DNA from: Acidobacteriia bacterium UBA6623
GTDB lineage: Bacteria; Acidobacteriota; Terriglobia; Bryobacterales; UBA6623
Assembly: GCA_002433055.1 (NCBI GenBank)
Contig: DJHJ01000040.1
Span: 13,822 to 77,821 of the forward strand
Length of the DNA: 64,000 bases
Direction of reading: 5' to 3'
Translations under genes and position numbers: made by a program
In this document: one piece after another, positions 1 to 10,221 of the stretch
Numbering within the stretch: the first letter of the stretch is position 1
Layout: every line of letters begins with the position of its first letter
Notes under the pieces: model-generated
Databases searched by the model: none
Seen by the model: the letters and a program-made list of their open reading frames with translations, nothing else
What the model was told of the DNA's origin: nothing

Positions 1-1
1 T

Positions 2-1597
2 CATGACCACAAGTTTGATCCAATCACACAACATGACTACTACAGTATGTTAGCCATCTTTTTTCCCTTTGTGAATTATGAATTTGCGCTTGCAGATTCA
101 ACAACTGTCAGAGAATTCGAAATGCGAGAGGCTGCAATAACCGCCAAAATCAAGCCATTAAGACAACAAATTGACATTCTCGAAGCACCCTATCGAAAAC
201 TCGCACTTGAAAAAAAGCTAGAGAGCTTTCCCGTCGAAATCCAACAAGCCGTCGAGATACCCGAAGATAAACTTACTGAGGGCCAAAAACTGCTAGTAAA
301 TCAAGTGAACACAATGAGCGTTGACCTCGCAACCGTTAAGGACCGCTTCAGCCTCAAAGATCAAGAGGCAATGGACACCTTGAAAAGGAAGATAGCAGAG
401 TTGGAAAAACAGATGCCAGCAGCACTGCCGCGAGCAATGGCGATTCGTGATGGAGATTACCGTTTTAGCCCTGACGGGTCGGGGGATCAGGTGGCACCCG
501 GCAAAGGTGACCGAGAGAATTACGGAAACATCAAAGGAAGTTTTCTTCCTCAGATCAATAAGGAATTCGTCCCGCCCACAGCCTACTTTTTACCCACTGG
601 AGACTATCGAACCAAGGGATATCCCATAGAACCCGGCTTTCTACAAGTACTAGCAAAGGGTGACGAACGAACCGCGATCCCTCCCAGTAGGGCAAATCCC
701 AGCTCTGGACGTCGACGAGCATTGGCAGAATGGATCACATCGCCCAATCACCCTTTGACAGCTCGTGTGATGATAAATCGCTTGTGGCATTTTCACTTTG
801 GTCGTGGAATCGTGAATACACCCAGTAATTTTGGCCGTACTGGATCCCCTCCAATTTATCCCAAACTACTCGATTGGCTGGCAATAGAGTTTCTCCGAAA
901 TGACTGGAGCATCAAAGACATGCACCGCTTAGTCATGAACAGCGAAACTTACCAGATGGCATCAGTTTTCGACCATCCACAAAACCGGGAAAAAGATCCT
1001 GCTGAGAAATACCTCTGGCGCTTTCCTGAGAGACGCCTTGAGGCCGAAATCATTCGTGACTTGATTCTTGACGCTTCAGGAAAACTTAATCGAAAGATCG
1101 GTGGTCGACCGTTTTTCCCACCCATTCCAGAAACTATTTTGTTGTCATTCCCAAGAGGAAAGTGGACAATGAACGACCCTGGGCCGGCAGTTTGGAGGCG
1201 AAGCATCTACTCCTACTGGAAGCGAGGCCTACGATATCCGATGTTCGAGGTGTTTGACCAGCCCAATCCTAACGTTACCTGCGAGGGTCGTAACCGAACC
1301 ACTGTCCCAACGCAGGCACTAACGCTCTTGAATAACAAGTTTGTTTTGGAACAAGCAAAACACTTCGCCGACCGGATTGCCACGGAAGTAGAAGATGTAG
1401 AAGAACGTATCCGTCATTTATACCTAATCGCTTTGAGTCGCAATCCAGACCGGGCAGAACTCGAAAAGAATCTGAGCTTTTTAAAGCAACAAACCCAATA
1501 CCATCTCGCGCGAGGCGATACTACACCCAAGCGGACGGCACTGGTTGATTTGTGCAATGTGATCCTGAATTTGAGTGAGTTTGTTTATATTAACTAG
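2..1597 (+). CDS. DUF1549/DUF1553 (PSD1-type) protein, 5' end outside window
   Basis: The reading frame is already open at base 2 and the first codons give HDHKFDPITQHDYYS, the end of the DUF1549 (PSCyt2) signature, so this is the C-terminal part of a longer protein whose start lies upstream. An ATG at 47 falls inside the domain and is not the start. A helical, charged linker follows, then a DUF1553 domain with the typical TARVMINRLWHFHFGRG and NFGRTG segments. The family is common in Planctomycetes, Verrucomicrobia and some Acidobacteriota, often joined to a cytochrome c domain, and its biochemical role is not established. The DUF1501 gene 53 bp downstream is its usual partner. Confidence 0.9.
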   Translation, partial: HDHKFDPITQHDYYSMLAIFFPFVNYEFALADSTTVREFEMREAAITAKIKPLRQQIDILEAPYRKLALEKKLESFPVEIQQAVEIPEDKLTEGQKLLVNQVNTMSVDLATVKDRFSLKDQEAMDTLKRKIAELEKQMPAALPRAMAIRDGDYRFSPDGSGDQVAPGKGDRENYGNIKGSFLPQINKEFVPPTAYFLPTGDYRTKGYPIEPGFLQVLAKGDERTAIPPSRANPSSGRRRALAEWITSPNHPLTARVMINRLWHFHFGRGIVNTPSNFGRTGSPPIYPKLLDWLAIEFLRNDWSIKDMHRLVMNSETYQMASVFDHPQNREKDPAEKYLWRFPERRLEAEIIRDLILDASGKLNRKIGGRPFFPPIPETILLSFPRGKWTMNDPGPAVWRRSIYSYWKRGLRYPMFEVFDQPNPNVTCEGRNRTTVPTQALTLLNNKFVLEQAKHFADRIATEVEDVEERIRHLYLIALSRNPDRAELEKNLSFLKQQTQYHLARGDTTPKRTALVDLCNVILNLSEFVYIN

Positions 1598-1650
1598 GTA
1601 ACATATGTCTACGGTTTGAATCAAAGCTTGCAGCTAAAGAACTAGTTACT

Positions 1651-3153
1651 ATGAACCGACGCCCAACCATACTTCGCCCTTCGACGAAAAAACCTTTCGT
1701 CTCACGTCGTGACTTTTTGTTCGAAGCCGGCGAAGGCATGAGTGGCTTAGCACTTAGTTGGCTACTTGCTCAAAACGGCCTCTTAGCAAACGATACTGGT
1801 GCACCCGTAAATTCCAATTCTTGCTCAGTTGCTAATGACACTGAATCACCACTAGCTCCGCGAGATGGTCATTTTCAACCTCGTGCCAAGGCAGTTATAT
1901 CCCTGTTTATGAGTGGTGGCGTAAGCCACATTGACACCTTCGACCCTAAACCCATGCTCGACAAATATCACGGGCACCCATTAACCGGCAAGGGTACGGT
2001 GAAGGTCAGACAAGGGTACCCAGGACCACTCATGCGCACACCGTTTGAGTTTAAGAAATACGGACAATCCGGAATTGAGGTGTCAGAATTGTTTCCTAAT
2101 GTGGGGAACATGGTTGACGATCTGGCGGTTATTCGATCGTGCCAGGGGCGTTCGAACGATCACGTACTCGCTCACTATGAGTGGAATACCGGCTCTCGCT
2201 TGATGGGTTTTCCAAGTGTTGGATCTTGGGTGACCTACGGATTAGGCTCAGAAAATCAAAATTTGCCAGGTTTTGTAGTAATTTATGACAAGAAAGGCGG
2301 ACCATTCAGTGGGCCAGCCAACTGGAGCAGTGGTTTCCTGCCAGCCACTTATCAGGGGACAGTGTTCCGTTCGACTGGTGACCCCATTCTTGACTTAACT
2401 CCCCCACCCGAATACGTTACACCAGAACAGCAACGGGCACGTCTTGATCACCTTTCATCCCTAAACTCAGAACACGCCGAGAAATATCCTGGCAGCTCGG
2501 AACTGGCCGCACGTATCTCGGCGTACGAGTTGGCGTACCGAATGCAGACATGTGCACCCGACGCGGTTGATATTCACAAGGAAACAGAACAGACAAAGCG
2601 ACTATACGGACTCGATCACTCAACTACTGAACCGTTTGGAAAGCAGTGTTTATTGGCACGTCGACTGGTCGAGCGCGGTGTTCGCTTCGTGCAGCTTTTT
2701 CACGGAGCGCTCGTCAACCAGAATGTCGATACGTGGGATGCGCACTTTAACCTTATAGAAAACCACACCATGCATGCTCAAGAGGTTGATAAACCCATTG
2801 CTGGACTTATTCAAGACCTCAAACAACGTGGCATGCTCGAAGATACTCTGATCATCTGGCACAGTGAGTTTGGGCGTATGCCAATTTCACAACGCGGTAT
2901 AGGTCGTGACCATAACCCGGGCGCAATGTCAGTTTGGATGGCCGGAGCAGGCATTCAAGGCGGACAAATAATCGGGTCAACAGATGAGTTCGGATACCGA
3001 GCCGAAGAACAAGTTGTCACCTATCACGACATCCATGCGAGCATGCTCCATCTGATGGGACTCGACCATAAAAGACTTACCTATTTGTTCAATGGACGGC
3101 GCATGAGACTGACCGATGTGCACGGTGAATTAATCCCTCAAATAGTAGCTTGA
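1651..3153 (+). CDS. DUF1501 domain-containing protein, Tat-exported
   Basis: The 500-residue product has a twin-arginine type N-terminus (SRRDFLFEAGEG, about residues 18-29) followed by a hydrophobic stretch, so export in folded form is likely. The body matches DUF1501, a sulfatase/alkaline-phosphatase-fold family: early SGGVSHIDTFDPKP, a central RRLVERGVRFVQLFHG, and late WHSEFGRMP and GRDHNPGAMSVWMAG. It follows the DUF1553 gene by 53 bp on the same strand, the usual arrangement for this pair. The substrate is unknown; a phospho- or sulfo-ester hydrolase role is inference from fold only. Confidence 0.9.
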   Translation: MNRRPTILRPSTKKPFVSRRDFLFEAGEGMSGLALSWLLAQNGLLANDTGAPVNSNSCSVANDTESPLAPRDGHFQPRAKAVISLFMSGGVSHIDTFDPKPMLDKYHGHPLTGKGTVKVRQGYPGPLMRTPFEFKKYGQSGIEVSELFPNVGNMVDDLAVIRSCQGRSNDHVLAHYEWNTGSRLMGFPSVGSWVTYGLGSENQNLPGFVVIYDKKGGPFSGPANWSSGFLPATYQGTVFRSTGDPILDLTPPPEYVTPEQQRARLDHLSSLNSEHAEKYPGSSELAARISAYELAYRMQTCAPDAVDIHKETEQTKRLYGLDHSTTEPFGKQCLLARRLVERGVRFVQLFHGALVNQNVDTWDAHFNLIENHTMHAQEVDKPIAGLIQDLKQRGMLEDTLIIWHSEFGRMPISQRGIGRDHNPGAMSVWMAGAGIQGGQIIGSTDEFGYRAEEQVVTYHDIHASMLHLMGLDHKRLTYLFNGRRMRLTDVHGELIPQIVA

Positions 3154-3189
3154 TTAACCCCGACCCCACGGAATACCAATTGATAGCTT

Positions 3190-3203
3190 TTAGGATTTCC
3201 TAA
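3190..3203 (+). repeat. short perfect palindrome after DUF1501 gene
   Basis: TTAGGA-TT-TCCTAA is a perfect 6-bp inverted repeat with a 2-base centre, 36 bp after the DUF1501 stop. It has no following T-tract, so it is at best a weak transcription end signal, or a binding site. Confidence 0.3.
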
Positions 3204-3303
3204 TGGCAGATCTAATCGGACACTCAACTTAGCAAACGAACTGAATATCAACACAGCCGTGTTATTCTTAACCTTGACCTCTGTGCAATCTGGTTAGTGT
3301 TTG

Positions 3304-4176
3304 ATGCCAGTCCGGGAGAGCGAAGCGTTTATTCTTTGTACCTATCCCTACCGTGAAACCGACTTAATAGTCAACTTCGTTTCTAGGGACCAGGGGAAGC
3401 TGCGGGGGATAGCTCGTCGTGCGCGGCGTCCAAAAAGTCCATTCGGATCTGGATTAGAGCGCCTGGCACATGTGCGTTTGTCGTATTTTCAAAGAGACAA
3501 CAGAGATCTGGTCCGTTTGGACCGGGCAGAATTACTCGACCCACCGCTGTTTCTTCGGGCTGATTACGTTACAGCTGTAGCTCTAGACTACATTTCTGAG
3601 GTTTGTGATCGGTTATTACCCGAACGAGAACCGAATGATGCATTTTTCCGGTTGGTGGCATTAGTTCTCGACAAAATTCGATCTACCTTAGACGAAATTG
3701 TTAACAGCCAGAATGATCTGCGTGCACCAGTTCAGAGAAATAACGTCAATTCACTGACCAGCGAAAAACCACGCCGAGGGATGACGTCAAACGCACAGAG
3801 TTGCGGTGCGGGGCTCTGGACATCTTTGACCTATTTTTCGTTGTGGGCTGTACGACTAGGAGGTTGGCTACCACCGATTGATACCTGTATTCAAAGTGGT
3901 ACAAAATTGCCCGAATCAGAAACGGCATACTTCGACCGTAGTCAACCGGGACTATTTTCCAGTGATTTTCGTGGACCCAATGCATGGACTATTTCACCAG
4001 CTTCACGTAAAATCGCCACGCAAATGTTGAGGACATCGTTAGAAGAAATCCAAACAAATGATTGGAACGCAACAACGGCAGCTGACTTGAGAAGGTTTCT
4101 CAACCAGCGCCTAGAAGAGCATAGTGAGGCTAAACTTAAAACAGCTAGTCTATTGGAACAGTTAGCTAAATCATGA
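3304..4176 (+). CDS. recO: DNA repair protein RecO
   Basis: RecO helps RecR load RecA on SSB-coated single strands in the RecFOR pathway and also anneals strands. The N-terminal OB-fold is clear (about residues 1-80: VRESEAFILCTYPYRETDLIVNF in two parts, then QGKLRGIARRARRPKSPFG). The helical C-terminal domain contains LGGWLPPIDTC but lacks the usual four-cysteine zinc site: only one Cys remains there. A charged linker of about 40 residues (near 125-165) separates the halves. The ATG at 3304 is preferred over a TTG directly before it. It lies upstream of glyQ with a 234-bp gap. Confidence 0.88.
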   Translation: MPVRESEAFILCTYPYRETDLIVNFVSRDQGKLRGIARRARRPKSPFGSGLERLAHVRLSYFQRDNRDLVRLDRAELLDPPLFLRADYVTAVALDYISEVCDRLLPEREPNDAFFRLVALVLDKIRSTLDEIVNSQNDLRAPVQRNNVNSLTSEKPRRGMTSNAQSCGAGLWTSLTYFSLWAVRLGGWLPPIDTCIQSGTKLPESETAYFDRSQPGLFSSDFRGPNAWTISPASRKIATQMLRTSLEEIQTNDWNATTAADLRRFLNQRLEEHSEAKLKTASLLEQLAKS

Positions 4177-4323
4177 TCTGTTCGAGATGGAGCTGTGAAC
4201 CCTTTGATAAAGCTTGTTCAAGACACTTAGTAAAGCGTATTTGTCAAATTCTTAGAGGTGAAACAGTACCATAGAAAAAGACTGAGTCAAATATTGCAGA
4301 CAAACTGTTCAATCTTCTTCAAC

Positions 4324-4339
4324 GAGAATATCTATTCTC
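4324..4339 (+). repeat. 7-bp inverted repeat upstream of glyQ
   Basis: GAGAATA-TC-TATTCTC is a perfect 7-bp inverted repeat in the 234-bp gap between recO and glyQ, 71 bp before the glyQ ATG. It could be a regulator site or a weak stem-loop. I see no T-box structure. Confidence 0.35.
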
Positions 4340-4410
4340 CTCGAAAAGAACCAGGCGAGAAAGTCTAGTTAACCTGACACTTTTTGACAAGCTATAAAAT
4401 CAGAGTATCC

Positions 4411-5316
4411 ATGCAGAACTATCAAGAAATGATTCTAACGCTCAAATCATATTGGGCAGAACGAGGCTGTATTCTACAGGAGCCATTCGATGTAGAGGTG
4501 GGCGCAGGAACAATGTGCCCCGAAACCTTCTTACGCGTTCTAGGCCCTGAACCCTACCGTGTTGCCTACGTGCAACCTAGCCGACGGCCCGCAGATGGAC
4601 GATACGGAGAGAATCCGAACCGTCTGTACAAGCATATGCAATTGCAGGTCATCCTCAAACCAGCTCCCGAGAATGTAATTGAACAGTACTTGGGCAGCCT
4701 TGAAGCCATTGGAATCGATCTTCATAAGCACGATCTGAAACTTGAGGAAGACAACTGGGAATCGCCAACTCTCGGTGCTTGGGGTATAGGTTGGCAAGTG
4801 ATGCTTGATGGTTTAGAAATTACTCAGTTCACGTACTTCCAACAGTGTGGTGGGGTAGACCTCGAACTTGTACCGGCTGAGCTGACCTACGGACTAGAGC
4901 GCTTGGCAGCATTCCAACAAAACGTGAGTAGTGTCTATGACATTCAATGGAACGAGTCTTGGAACTACAAGGAAATCCGTTTCTCCGACGAACAACAATA
5001 TTCCGTTTACAACTTTGAAAAGGCTTCAATCGATTTTCTGTGGAAAGAATTCGATTTGCATGAAAATGAATGTGCACGGTTGATTGATGAATATCGATCC
5101 ACAAAGAGCACAAAGGAGCAAACCCGGTTCCCTCTATTGGCCGCATATGACCATGTGTTGAAATGCTCAAATCTATTCAACACACTTGACTCACGCGGGG
5201 CCATCAGCGTTACCGAAAGAGTGGGTGTTATCGCACGCGTTCGCACACTGGCTGTCGGAGTTGCTCAATCTTGGCTCGATCAACAGGCTGTAATCACGGA
5301 GGTTTCAGCCACATGA
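4411..5316 (+). CDS. glyQ: glycine--tRNA ligase alpha subunit
   Basis: Catalytic subunit of the bacterial alpha2beta2 glycyl-tRNA synthetase, which charges tRNA-Gly in the cytoplasm. The 301-residue product is near full length from the N-terminus: [30 protein letters not shown], and the class II motifs around [17 protein letters not shown] and [13 protein letters not shown] are intact. The ATG at 4411 fits the family start better than an in-frame TTG at 4384. The stop TGA overlaps the glyS start by 4 bases (ATGA), so the two subunits are translationally coupled. Confidence 0.97.
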   Translation: MQNYQEMILTLKSYWAERGCILQEPFDVEVGAGTMCPETFLRVLGPEPYRVAYVQPSRRPADGRYGENPNRLYKHMQLQVILKPAPENVIEQYLGSLEAIGIDLHKHDLKLEEDNWESPTLGAWGIGWQVMLDGLEITQFTYFQQCGGVDLELVPAELTYGLERLAAFQQNVSSVYDIQWNESWNYKEIRFSDEQQYSVYNFEKASIDFLWKEFDLHENECARLIDEYRSTKSTKEQTRFPLLAAYDHVLKCSNLFNTLDSRGAISVTERVGVIARVRTLAVGVAQSWLDQQAVITEVSAT

Positions 5317-7382
5317 AAACTGCCGAGTTCCTGCTTGAAATTGGGACGGAAGAGATCCCAGACTGGATGATTAATAACGCCTTAAAAGACCTCGAAAGGC
5401 TTTTCCGGCAGAGTCTTGAAAAACACAGCCTCGACACTGCAGTAAGTTACAGAACCGAAGGAACACCACGAAGATTGGTGCTAGTGGTGGAAAATCTTGC
5501 TGAGTGTCAACCTGAACGCCAAGAAACAATTACCGGGCCTCCTCGTGAAGTTGCTTTCGACGACACTGGGAACCCCACCAAAGCAGGATTGGGATTTGTT
5601 CGGCGGGCGGGCATTGACATTAGCGAACTGGAAACAAACGACGATGGCCGGGTCAGCATCACACGTCAGATCACAGGCCGCTTAACGTCCGAGATCCTCG
5701 CTGAAATTATTCCCGAAATTATTGTCTCTATCCATTTTCCAAAAACGATGTATTGGACGGGAAAGTCGGGCCCTCGATTTATTCGCCCAATTCGCTGGCT
5801 GGTCGCACTCTACAACGGCATAGTCATACCATTCGAGCTTGCGGGCATCACTGCCGGAACAGTGAGTTATGGGCATCGTCGCCTAGCCTCGAAAAAAATC
5901 GAGGTATCGAGCTTTGACGATTTGCGCGACAAACTTCAACAGAGCTATGTCATCCTTTCCGGAGATGAACGACGAAAGAAGATTGAGTCAGAAATCCTCA
6001 CACTAATGCCTGACCAATTACGCGTACGAACCAACCCTAGACTACTTGCGATCTTGGTAAACATAACGGAATACCCAACACCTATACTCGGGAACTTCGA
6101 GAAGAGTTATCTGACTTTACCTGAAGAAGTGCTAGAAACAGTAATGGAGCACCACCAGAAGTACTTTGCTGTAGAAGACAAAGATGGCTGCCTCCAACCC
6201 AAGTTTGTTGCAGTAGCAAACTTGGATAATGACTCAGGGGATATCGTCCGACAAGGTAATGAACGTGTCTTGCGTGCACGATTCAACGATGCACAATTTT
6301 TTTGGGATGCTGACCAGAAACGCCCTCTTGTCAATCGGGCCGAAGATCTACGAACAGTAACTTTTCAAGCACAATTAGGGTCCTACTTCGATAAAACTGA
6401 ACGTAATCAAAAAATCGCAGTCGGCCTCGCACAAGCTCTGTCATTGCCGAATGAGGAGATTCGACACATCAGCCGAGCCGTTGAGTTGGCAAAATGCGAC
6501 CTAACGACGGAATTGGTTGGGGAATTCCCAGAGTTGCAGGGTGTTGTGGGAGGACTTTACGCTAAACACCAAGGTGAACCTTTAGAGGTCGCAGATGCAA
6601 TCTACGACCATTACCGCCCATCAGGCGTAAAGGACGAGATCCCTCGCAGTAGAATTGGTCAATTGGCCGCGATTGCAGACAAACTTGACACATTGGGTGG
6701 ACTATTCCGTCTGAACATGATACCCACCGGCTCGAAGGATCCCTTCGCACTAAGACGCGCTGCGTACGGAATTATTCGGATCTTGGTAGAAGGCAACCTT
6801 GCACTATCGCTCCCAGAGTTGTGCGCAATGGCCTCAGCAAACGAAAACACTGCAGCACTCGAAGAATTCTTCGTGGAACGCCTACGCTATTACTTGCGTG
6901 AAGTGCGCGGTTACCGTCAGGACGAGATCCAAGCCGTATTAAATGCATCATCACAGCAACCATTAGAAGTAGTCGCACGAGCAGAAGCGATTGCAGCAGT
7001 ACGCTCAACAGAAGATTTTGAGTTGATAGCAGTGGGATTCAAACGTATCAGCAATATTTTGCGCCAAATCGACAACCTCGACGACTTTTCGGCCCGCGTG
7101 ATAGATGAAAAGTTAATTGAAAAAGGAGCTGAAGGAGTTCTATTTGAACAGTTCAGAGCGCTCAGTCCACGCGTCGCATCTCTAAAGGACAGTGGGCATT
7201 ATCAAGAAGCACTTATTCTGATCGCATCTCTGCGACCAGTGGTGGACTCATTTTTTAACGACGTGATGGTCTTGACGGAAGATGAGATCGTACGTAACAA
7301 CCGCTTAACTCTGCTAGCACAGCTCAAAAAAGAGTTTTCGACCATTGCTGACTTCAGCGAAATCGTACGCAGCAACGATTAG
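5313..7382 (+). CDS. glyS: glycine--tRNA ligase beta subunit
   Basis: Beta subunit of the tetrameric glycyl-tRNA synthetase, which holds the tRNA-binding parts. The 689-residue protein starts [16 protein letters not shown], the family hallmark; a GGAGG at about 5298-5302 precedes this ATG, and the ATGA overlap with glyQ fixes the start. The central region includes [15 protein letters not shown] and an HHQKYFAVE segment. The C-terminal third is an anticodon-binding DALR-like helical domain ending in [12 protein letters not shown]. Length is usual for the family. It is in one operon with glyQ. Confidence 0.97.
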   Translation: MKTAEFLLEIGTEEIPDWMINNALKDLERLFRQSLEKHSLDTAVSYRTEGTPRRLVLVVENLAECQPERQETITGPPREVAFDDTGNPTKAGLGFVRRAGIDISELETNDDGRVSITRQITGRLTSEILAEIIPEIIVSIHFPKTMYWTGKSGPRFIRPIRWLVALYNGIVIPFELAGITAGTVSYGHRRLASKKIEVSSFDDLRDKLQQSYVILSGDERRKKIESEILTLMPDQLRVRTNPRLLAILVNITEYPTPILGNFEKSYLTLPEEVLETVMEHHQKYFAVEDKDGCLQPKFVAVANLDNDSGDIVRQGNERVLRARFNDAQFFWDADQKRPLVNRAEDLRTVTFQAQLGSYFDKTERNQKIAVGLAQALSLPNEEIRHISRAVELAKCDLTTELVGEFPELQGVVGGLYAKHQGEPLEVADAIYDHYRPSGVKDEIPRSRIGQLAAIADKLDTLGGLFRLNMIPTGSKDPFALRRAAYGIIRILVEGNLALSLPELCAMASANENTAALEEFFVERLRYYLREVRGYRQDEIQAVLNASSQQPLEVVARAEAIAAVRSTEDFELIAVGFKRISNILRQIDNLDDFSARVIDEKLIEKGAEGVLFEQFRALSPRVASLKDSGHYQEALILIASLRPVVDSFFNDVMVLTEDEIVRNNRLTLLAQLKKEFSTIADFSEIVRSND

Positions 7383-7396
7383 GACCAGACGGCCTG

Positions 7397-7419
7397 CCTG
7401 AAGGGATGCCCTAGTCAGG
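7397..7419 (+). terminator. stem-loop after glyS
   Basis: CCTGA-AGGG-ATG-CCCT-AG-TCAGG forms a 9-bp stem with a 2-base bulge and a 3-base loop, 14 bp after the glyS stop. No U-tract follows, so intrinsic termination is uncertain. Confidence 0.35.
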
Positions 7420-7512
7420 TCGAGTGCTGCGTTTGATCTCAGCGAGTTTTGCTTGCATACTGAAGTCTTGGGTCTCATATCCAAAAAGCAATAAAACTTA
7501 AGAGGTAAAGCT

Positions 7513-10191
7513 ATGAAAAGATACGTTTACGGTTTTGGCGGTGGTAAAGCTGACGGTGACGGCACTATGAAAGACACACTGGGAGGCAAAGGAGCAGGTT
7601 TGGCTGAAATGAGCCTTGCCGGAGTGCCTGTGCCACCTGGTTTCACAATCGCCACCCAAGTATGCAATCTCTACTTCAACTCTGGAAACAAAACACCCTC
7701 CGACGTTGAGAAACAAATGAATAGAAAGCTAGCTGAACTTGAAAGAAAGATGGGTAAGAAACTGGGAGATGCGAAAAACCCTCTCCTGGTAAGCGTGCGT
7801 TCAGGAGCTAAGTTCTCGATGCCAGGCATGATGGATACTATCCTCAATCTCGGACTCAATGACAAAACCGTGAGTGGTTTAGTCCAAAATTCTGGGAATG
7901 CACGTTTTTCCTACGACTGCTACCGACGTTTCATTCAGATGTTTGGAGCGGTCGTCCTAGAATTAGAAAAAGACGATTTTGAACATATTCTCGAATCCAT
8001 CAAGAAAAAGAAGAGAGCCAAACTTGATAGCGATTTGACCGCAGATGACCTGGACCAGGTCGTCACTGAATTTAAGAAATTTGTCAAACAAAAAACAGGG
8101 AAACCCTTCCCGCAGGATCCCCGTGCTCAACTGCGAGGTGCTCGTGATGCTGTGTTTCGTTCTTGGCACAATCAACGTGCTGCATTCTACCGTCGAATGA
8201 ATGATATCCCCGACGGTTTAGGTACGGCAGTGAATGTGCAGGCGATGGTGTTCGGCAATCTGGGTGATACTTCTGCAACTGGTGTAGGCTTCACCCGTAA
8301 TCCTGCGACGGGCAGTAAAGAGTTTTATGGCGAATTCCTCGTCAACGCACAAGGTGAGGATGTAGTGGCTGGAATTCGAACACCTCGACCTATTAGCGAA
8401 CTCAAAGGAATACTCCCTGAGGCATACAAACAGTTGCACCGTATCACAAAAAACCTAGAAAAACACTACCGAGACATACAAGATTTTGAATTCACTATCC
8501 AAGACTCAAAACTATTTATGCTGCAAACCCGTAACGGAAAACGGACTGGCCCAGCTGCAGTCAAAATAGCTGTGGACATGGTGAAAGAACGGCTAATTTC
8601 AAAGAAAGAAGCGGTGATGAGGGTTGAACCCCAACAATTAGACCAATTACTACATCCGGTGCTCGAACCCGATGCAAAAAAGTTATTGGTGACCTTAGCA
8701 AAAGGATTGCCCGCTTCACCTGGAGCTGCTGTAGGTAGAGTGGTTTTCTTAGCCGACGATGCCGTCACAGAGGCTCCCAATGGACCCGTGATCCTTGTCC
8801 GCGGTGAAACAACACCAGATGATATTCATGGCATGGAAGTGGCAAAAGGGATTCTAACTGCTCGAGGTGGGATGACTAGTCACGCAGCAGTCGTCGCTCG
8901 TGGCATGGGCACCCCCTGTGTCGCAGGTGCAGGTGATTTAGTCGTCAATTCAGTCAAAAAACAAATCAAAGTGGGCCGAGTGACATTACGCGAGGGAGAC
9001 TGGATTTCCTTGGACGGCTCTACTGGGGAAGTTTTTATCGGACAGGCAAATACGATCGAGCCCGACACATCAAGCGGCCATCTGGCACAATTTATGAAGT
9101 GGGTTGATCAGTTTCGTAGTATAAGAGTGCTCACCAACGCTGAAGTCCCACGTGATGCCAAAGTGGCTCGTCAGTTCGGAGCCGAAGGTATAGGCCTCTG
9201 TCGCACTGAACATATGTTTTTTGAGGGTGACCGCATAGAACATATGAGAGCAATGATCCTTGCCGATAGTGAAAAAGATCGTCGCCAAGCATTGAAAAAA
9301 TTGCTTCCCATGCAACGAAAAGACTTTGCAGCCCTTTTCAAAGTCATGAATGGCTACCCAGTAATAATTAGAACCCTTGATCCCCCACTGCACGAATTCC
9401 TTCCAAAACGTGAAGAACTAATGGTAGAGATTGCACAACTGAAGGCCTTGAACAAGAAGAAACAGCATGTAAAAAAACTCGAGGGAATCCTTAGTCGAGT
9501 AGAAGAGTTACACGAATTTAACCCTATGCTTGGTCACCGTGGTTGCCGTTTAGGTATTACGTTCCCTGAAATCACCGAGATGCAGGCTCAAGCTATATTT
9601 GAGGCTGCCGTGCAATGCACCAAGAAAGGGATCAAAGTCATCCCGGAAATCATGATTCCACTCGTAGGCAATGTCAAGGAACTTGAACATCAAAAGAAGA
9701 TTATCGTTGAGACTGCCAAAAAAGTATTTGCGGCAAAAGGAAAAAAAGTAAAATACATGGTCGGTACGATGATCGAAGTCCCCCGCGGAGCTCTGACAGC
9801 TGATCAGGTTGCAAACCAAGCTGAATTTTTCAGTTTCGGCACAAATGATCTCACACAAACAACATTTGGTTTTTCGCGAGATGACGCCGGTGGGTTCATC
9901 GAGCAATATAAAGAACGTAGAATCTTTGAGAACGATCCCTTCGCAGTGTTGGACACAGGAGGAGTTGGTCAACTCATCGAAATTGCTGTCGAAAAGGGCC
10001 GCAAGACACGCGTCGATCTAGAGGTCGGCATTTGCGGTGAACACGGCGGCGACCCCAAGTCGGTAGAGTTCTGTGTTCATACGGGGCTTGACTACGTCAG
10101 CGCTTCTCCATACCGAATACCTATTGCCAAGTTGGCAGCAGCACAAGCCGCCTTGTCGAAAGACCACGACGAAACAATGCGCACCGCATAG
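7513..10191 (+). CDS. ppdK: pyruvate, phosphate dikinase
   Basis: Interconverts pyruvate, ATP and phosphate with PEP, AMP and pyrophosphate. The 892-residue protein is full length: an N-terminal ATP-grasp nucleotide-binding domain starting VYGFGGGKADGDG and containing SVRSGAKFSMPGMMDT, the central swivelling phosphohistidine domain with GGMTSHAAVVARG (catalytic His457), and the C-terminal TIM-barrel PEP/pyruvate domain with LCRTEHMFF, the IEVPRGAL segment and the catalytic Cys841 in GICGEHGGD. An AGAGG lies just before the ATG. The gene stands alone between glyS and a flavoprotein gene, so it probably serves gluconeogenesis or pyrophosphate-linked glycolysis. Confidence 0.97.
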   Translation: MKRYVYGFGGGKADGDGTMKDTLGGKGAGLAEMSLAGVPVPPGFTIATQVCNLYFNSGNKTPSDVEKQMNRKLAELERKMGKKLGDAKNPLLVSVRSGAKFSMPGMMDTILNLGLNDKTVSGLVQNSGNARFSYDCYRRFIQMFGAVVLELEKDDFEHILESIKKKKRAKLDSDLTADDLDQVVTEFKKFVKQKTGKPFPQDPRAQLRGARDAVFRSWHNQRAAFYRRMNDIPDGLGTAVNVQAMVFGNLGDTSATGVGFTRNPATGSKEFYGEFLVNAQGEDVVAGIRTPRPISELKGILPEAYKQLHRITKNLEKHYRDIQDFEFTIQDSKLFMLQTRNGKRTGPAAVKIAVDMVKERLISKKEAVMRVEPQQLDQLLHPVLEPDAKKLLVTLAKGLPASPGAAVGRVVFLADDAVTEAPNGPVILVRGETTPDDIHGMEVAKGILTARGGMTSHAAVVARGMGTPCVAGAGDLVVNSVKKQIKVGRVTLREGDWISLDGSTGEVFIGQANTIEPDTSSGHLAQFMKWVDQFRSIRVLTNAEVPRDAKVARQFGAEGIGLCRTEHMFFEGDRIEHMRAMILADSEKDRRQALKKLLPMQRKDFAALFKVMNGYPVIIRTLDPPLHEFLPKREELMVEIAQLKALNKKKQHVKKLEGILSRVEELHEFNPMLGHRGCRLGITFPEITEMQAQAIFEAAVQCTKKGIKVIPEIMIPLVGNVKELEHQKKIIVETAKKVFAAKGKKVKYMVGTMIEVPRGALTADQVANQAEFFSFGTNDLTQTTFGFSRDDAGGFIEQYKERRIFENDPFAVLDTGGVGQLIEIAVEKGRKTRVDLEVGICGEHGGDPKSVEFCVHTGLDYVSASPYRIPIAKLAAAQAALSKDHDETMRTA

Positions 10192-10221
10192 TGATCGTAA
10201 AACTGTAGGCCAAAATTAGCT

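Noticed and set aside
4369..4398. Possible promoter just before glyQ (TTAACC ... TATAAA)
   Set aside because: The -35 match is only 4/6 and the start would fall 6 bases before the ATG; not convincing alone.
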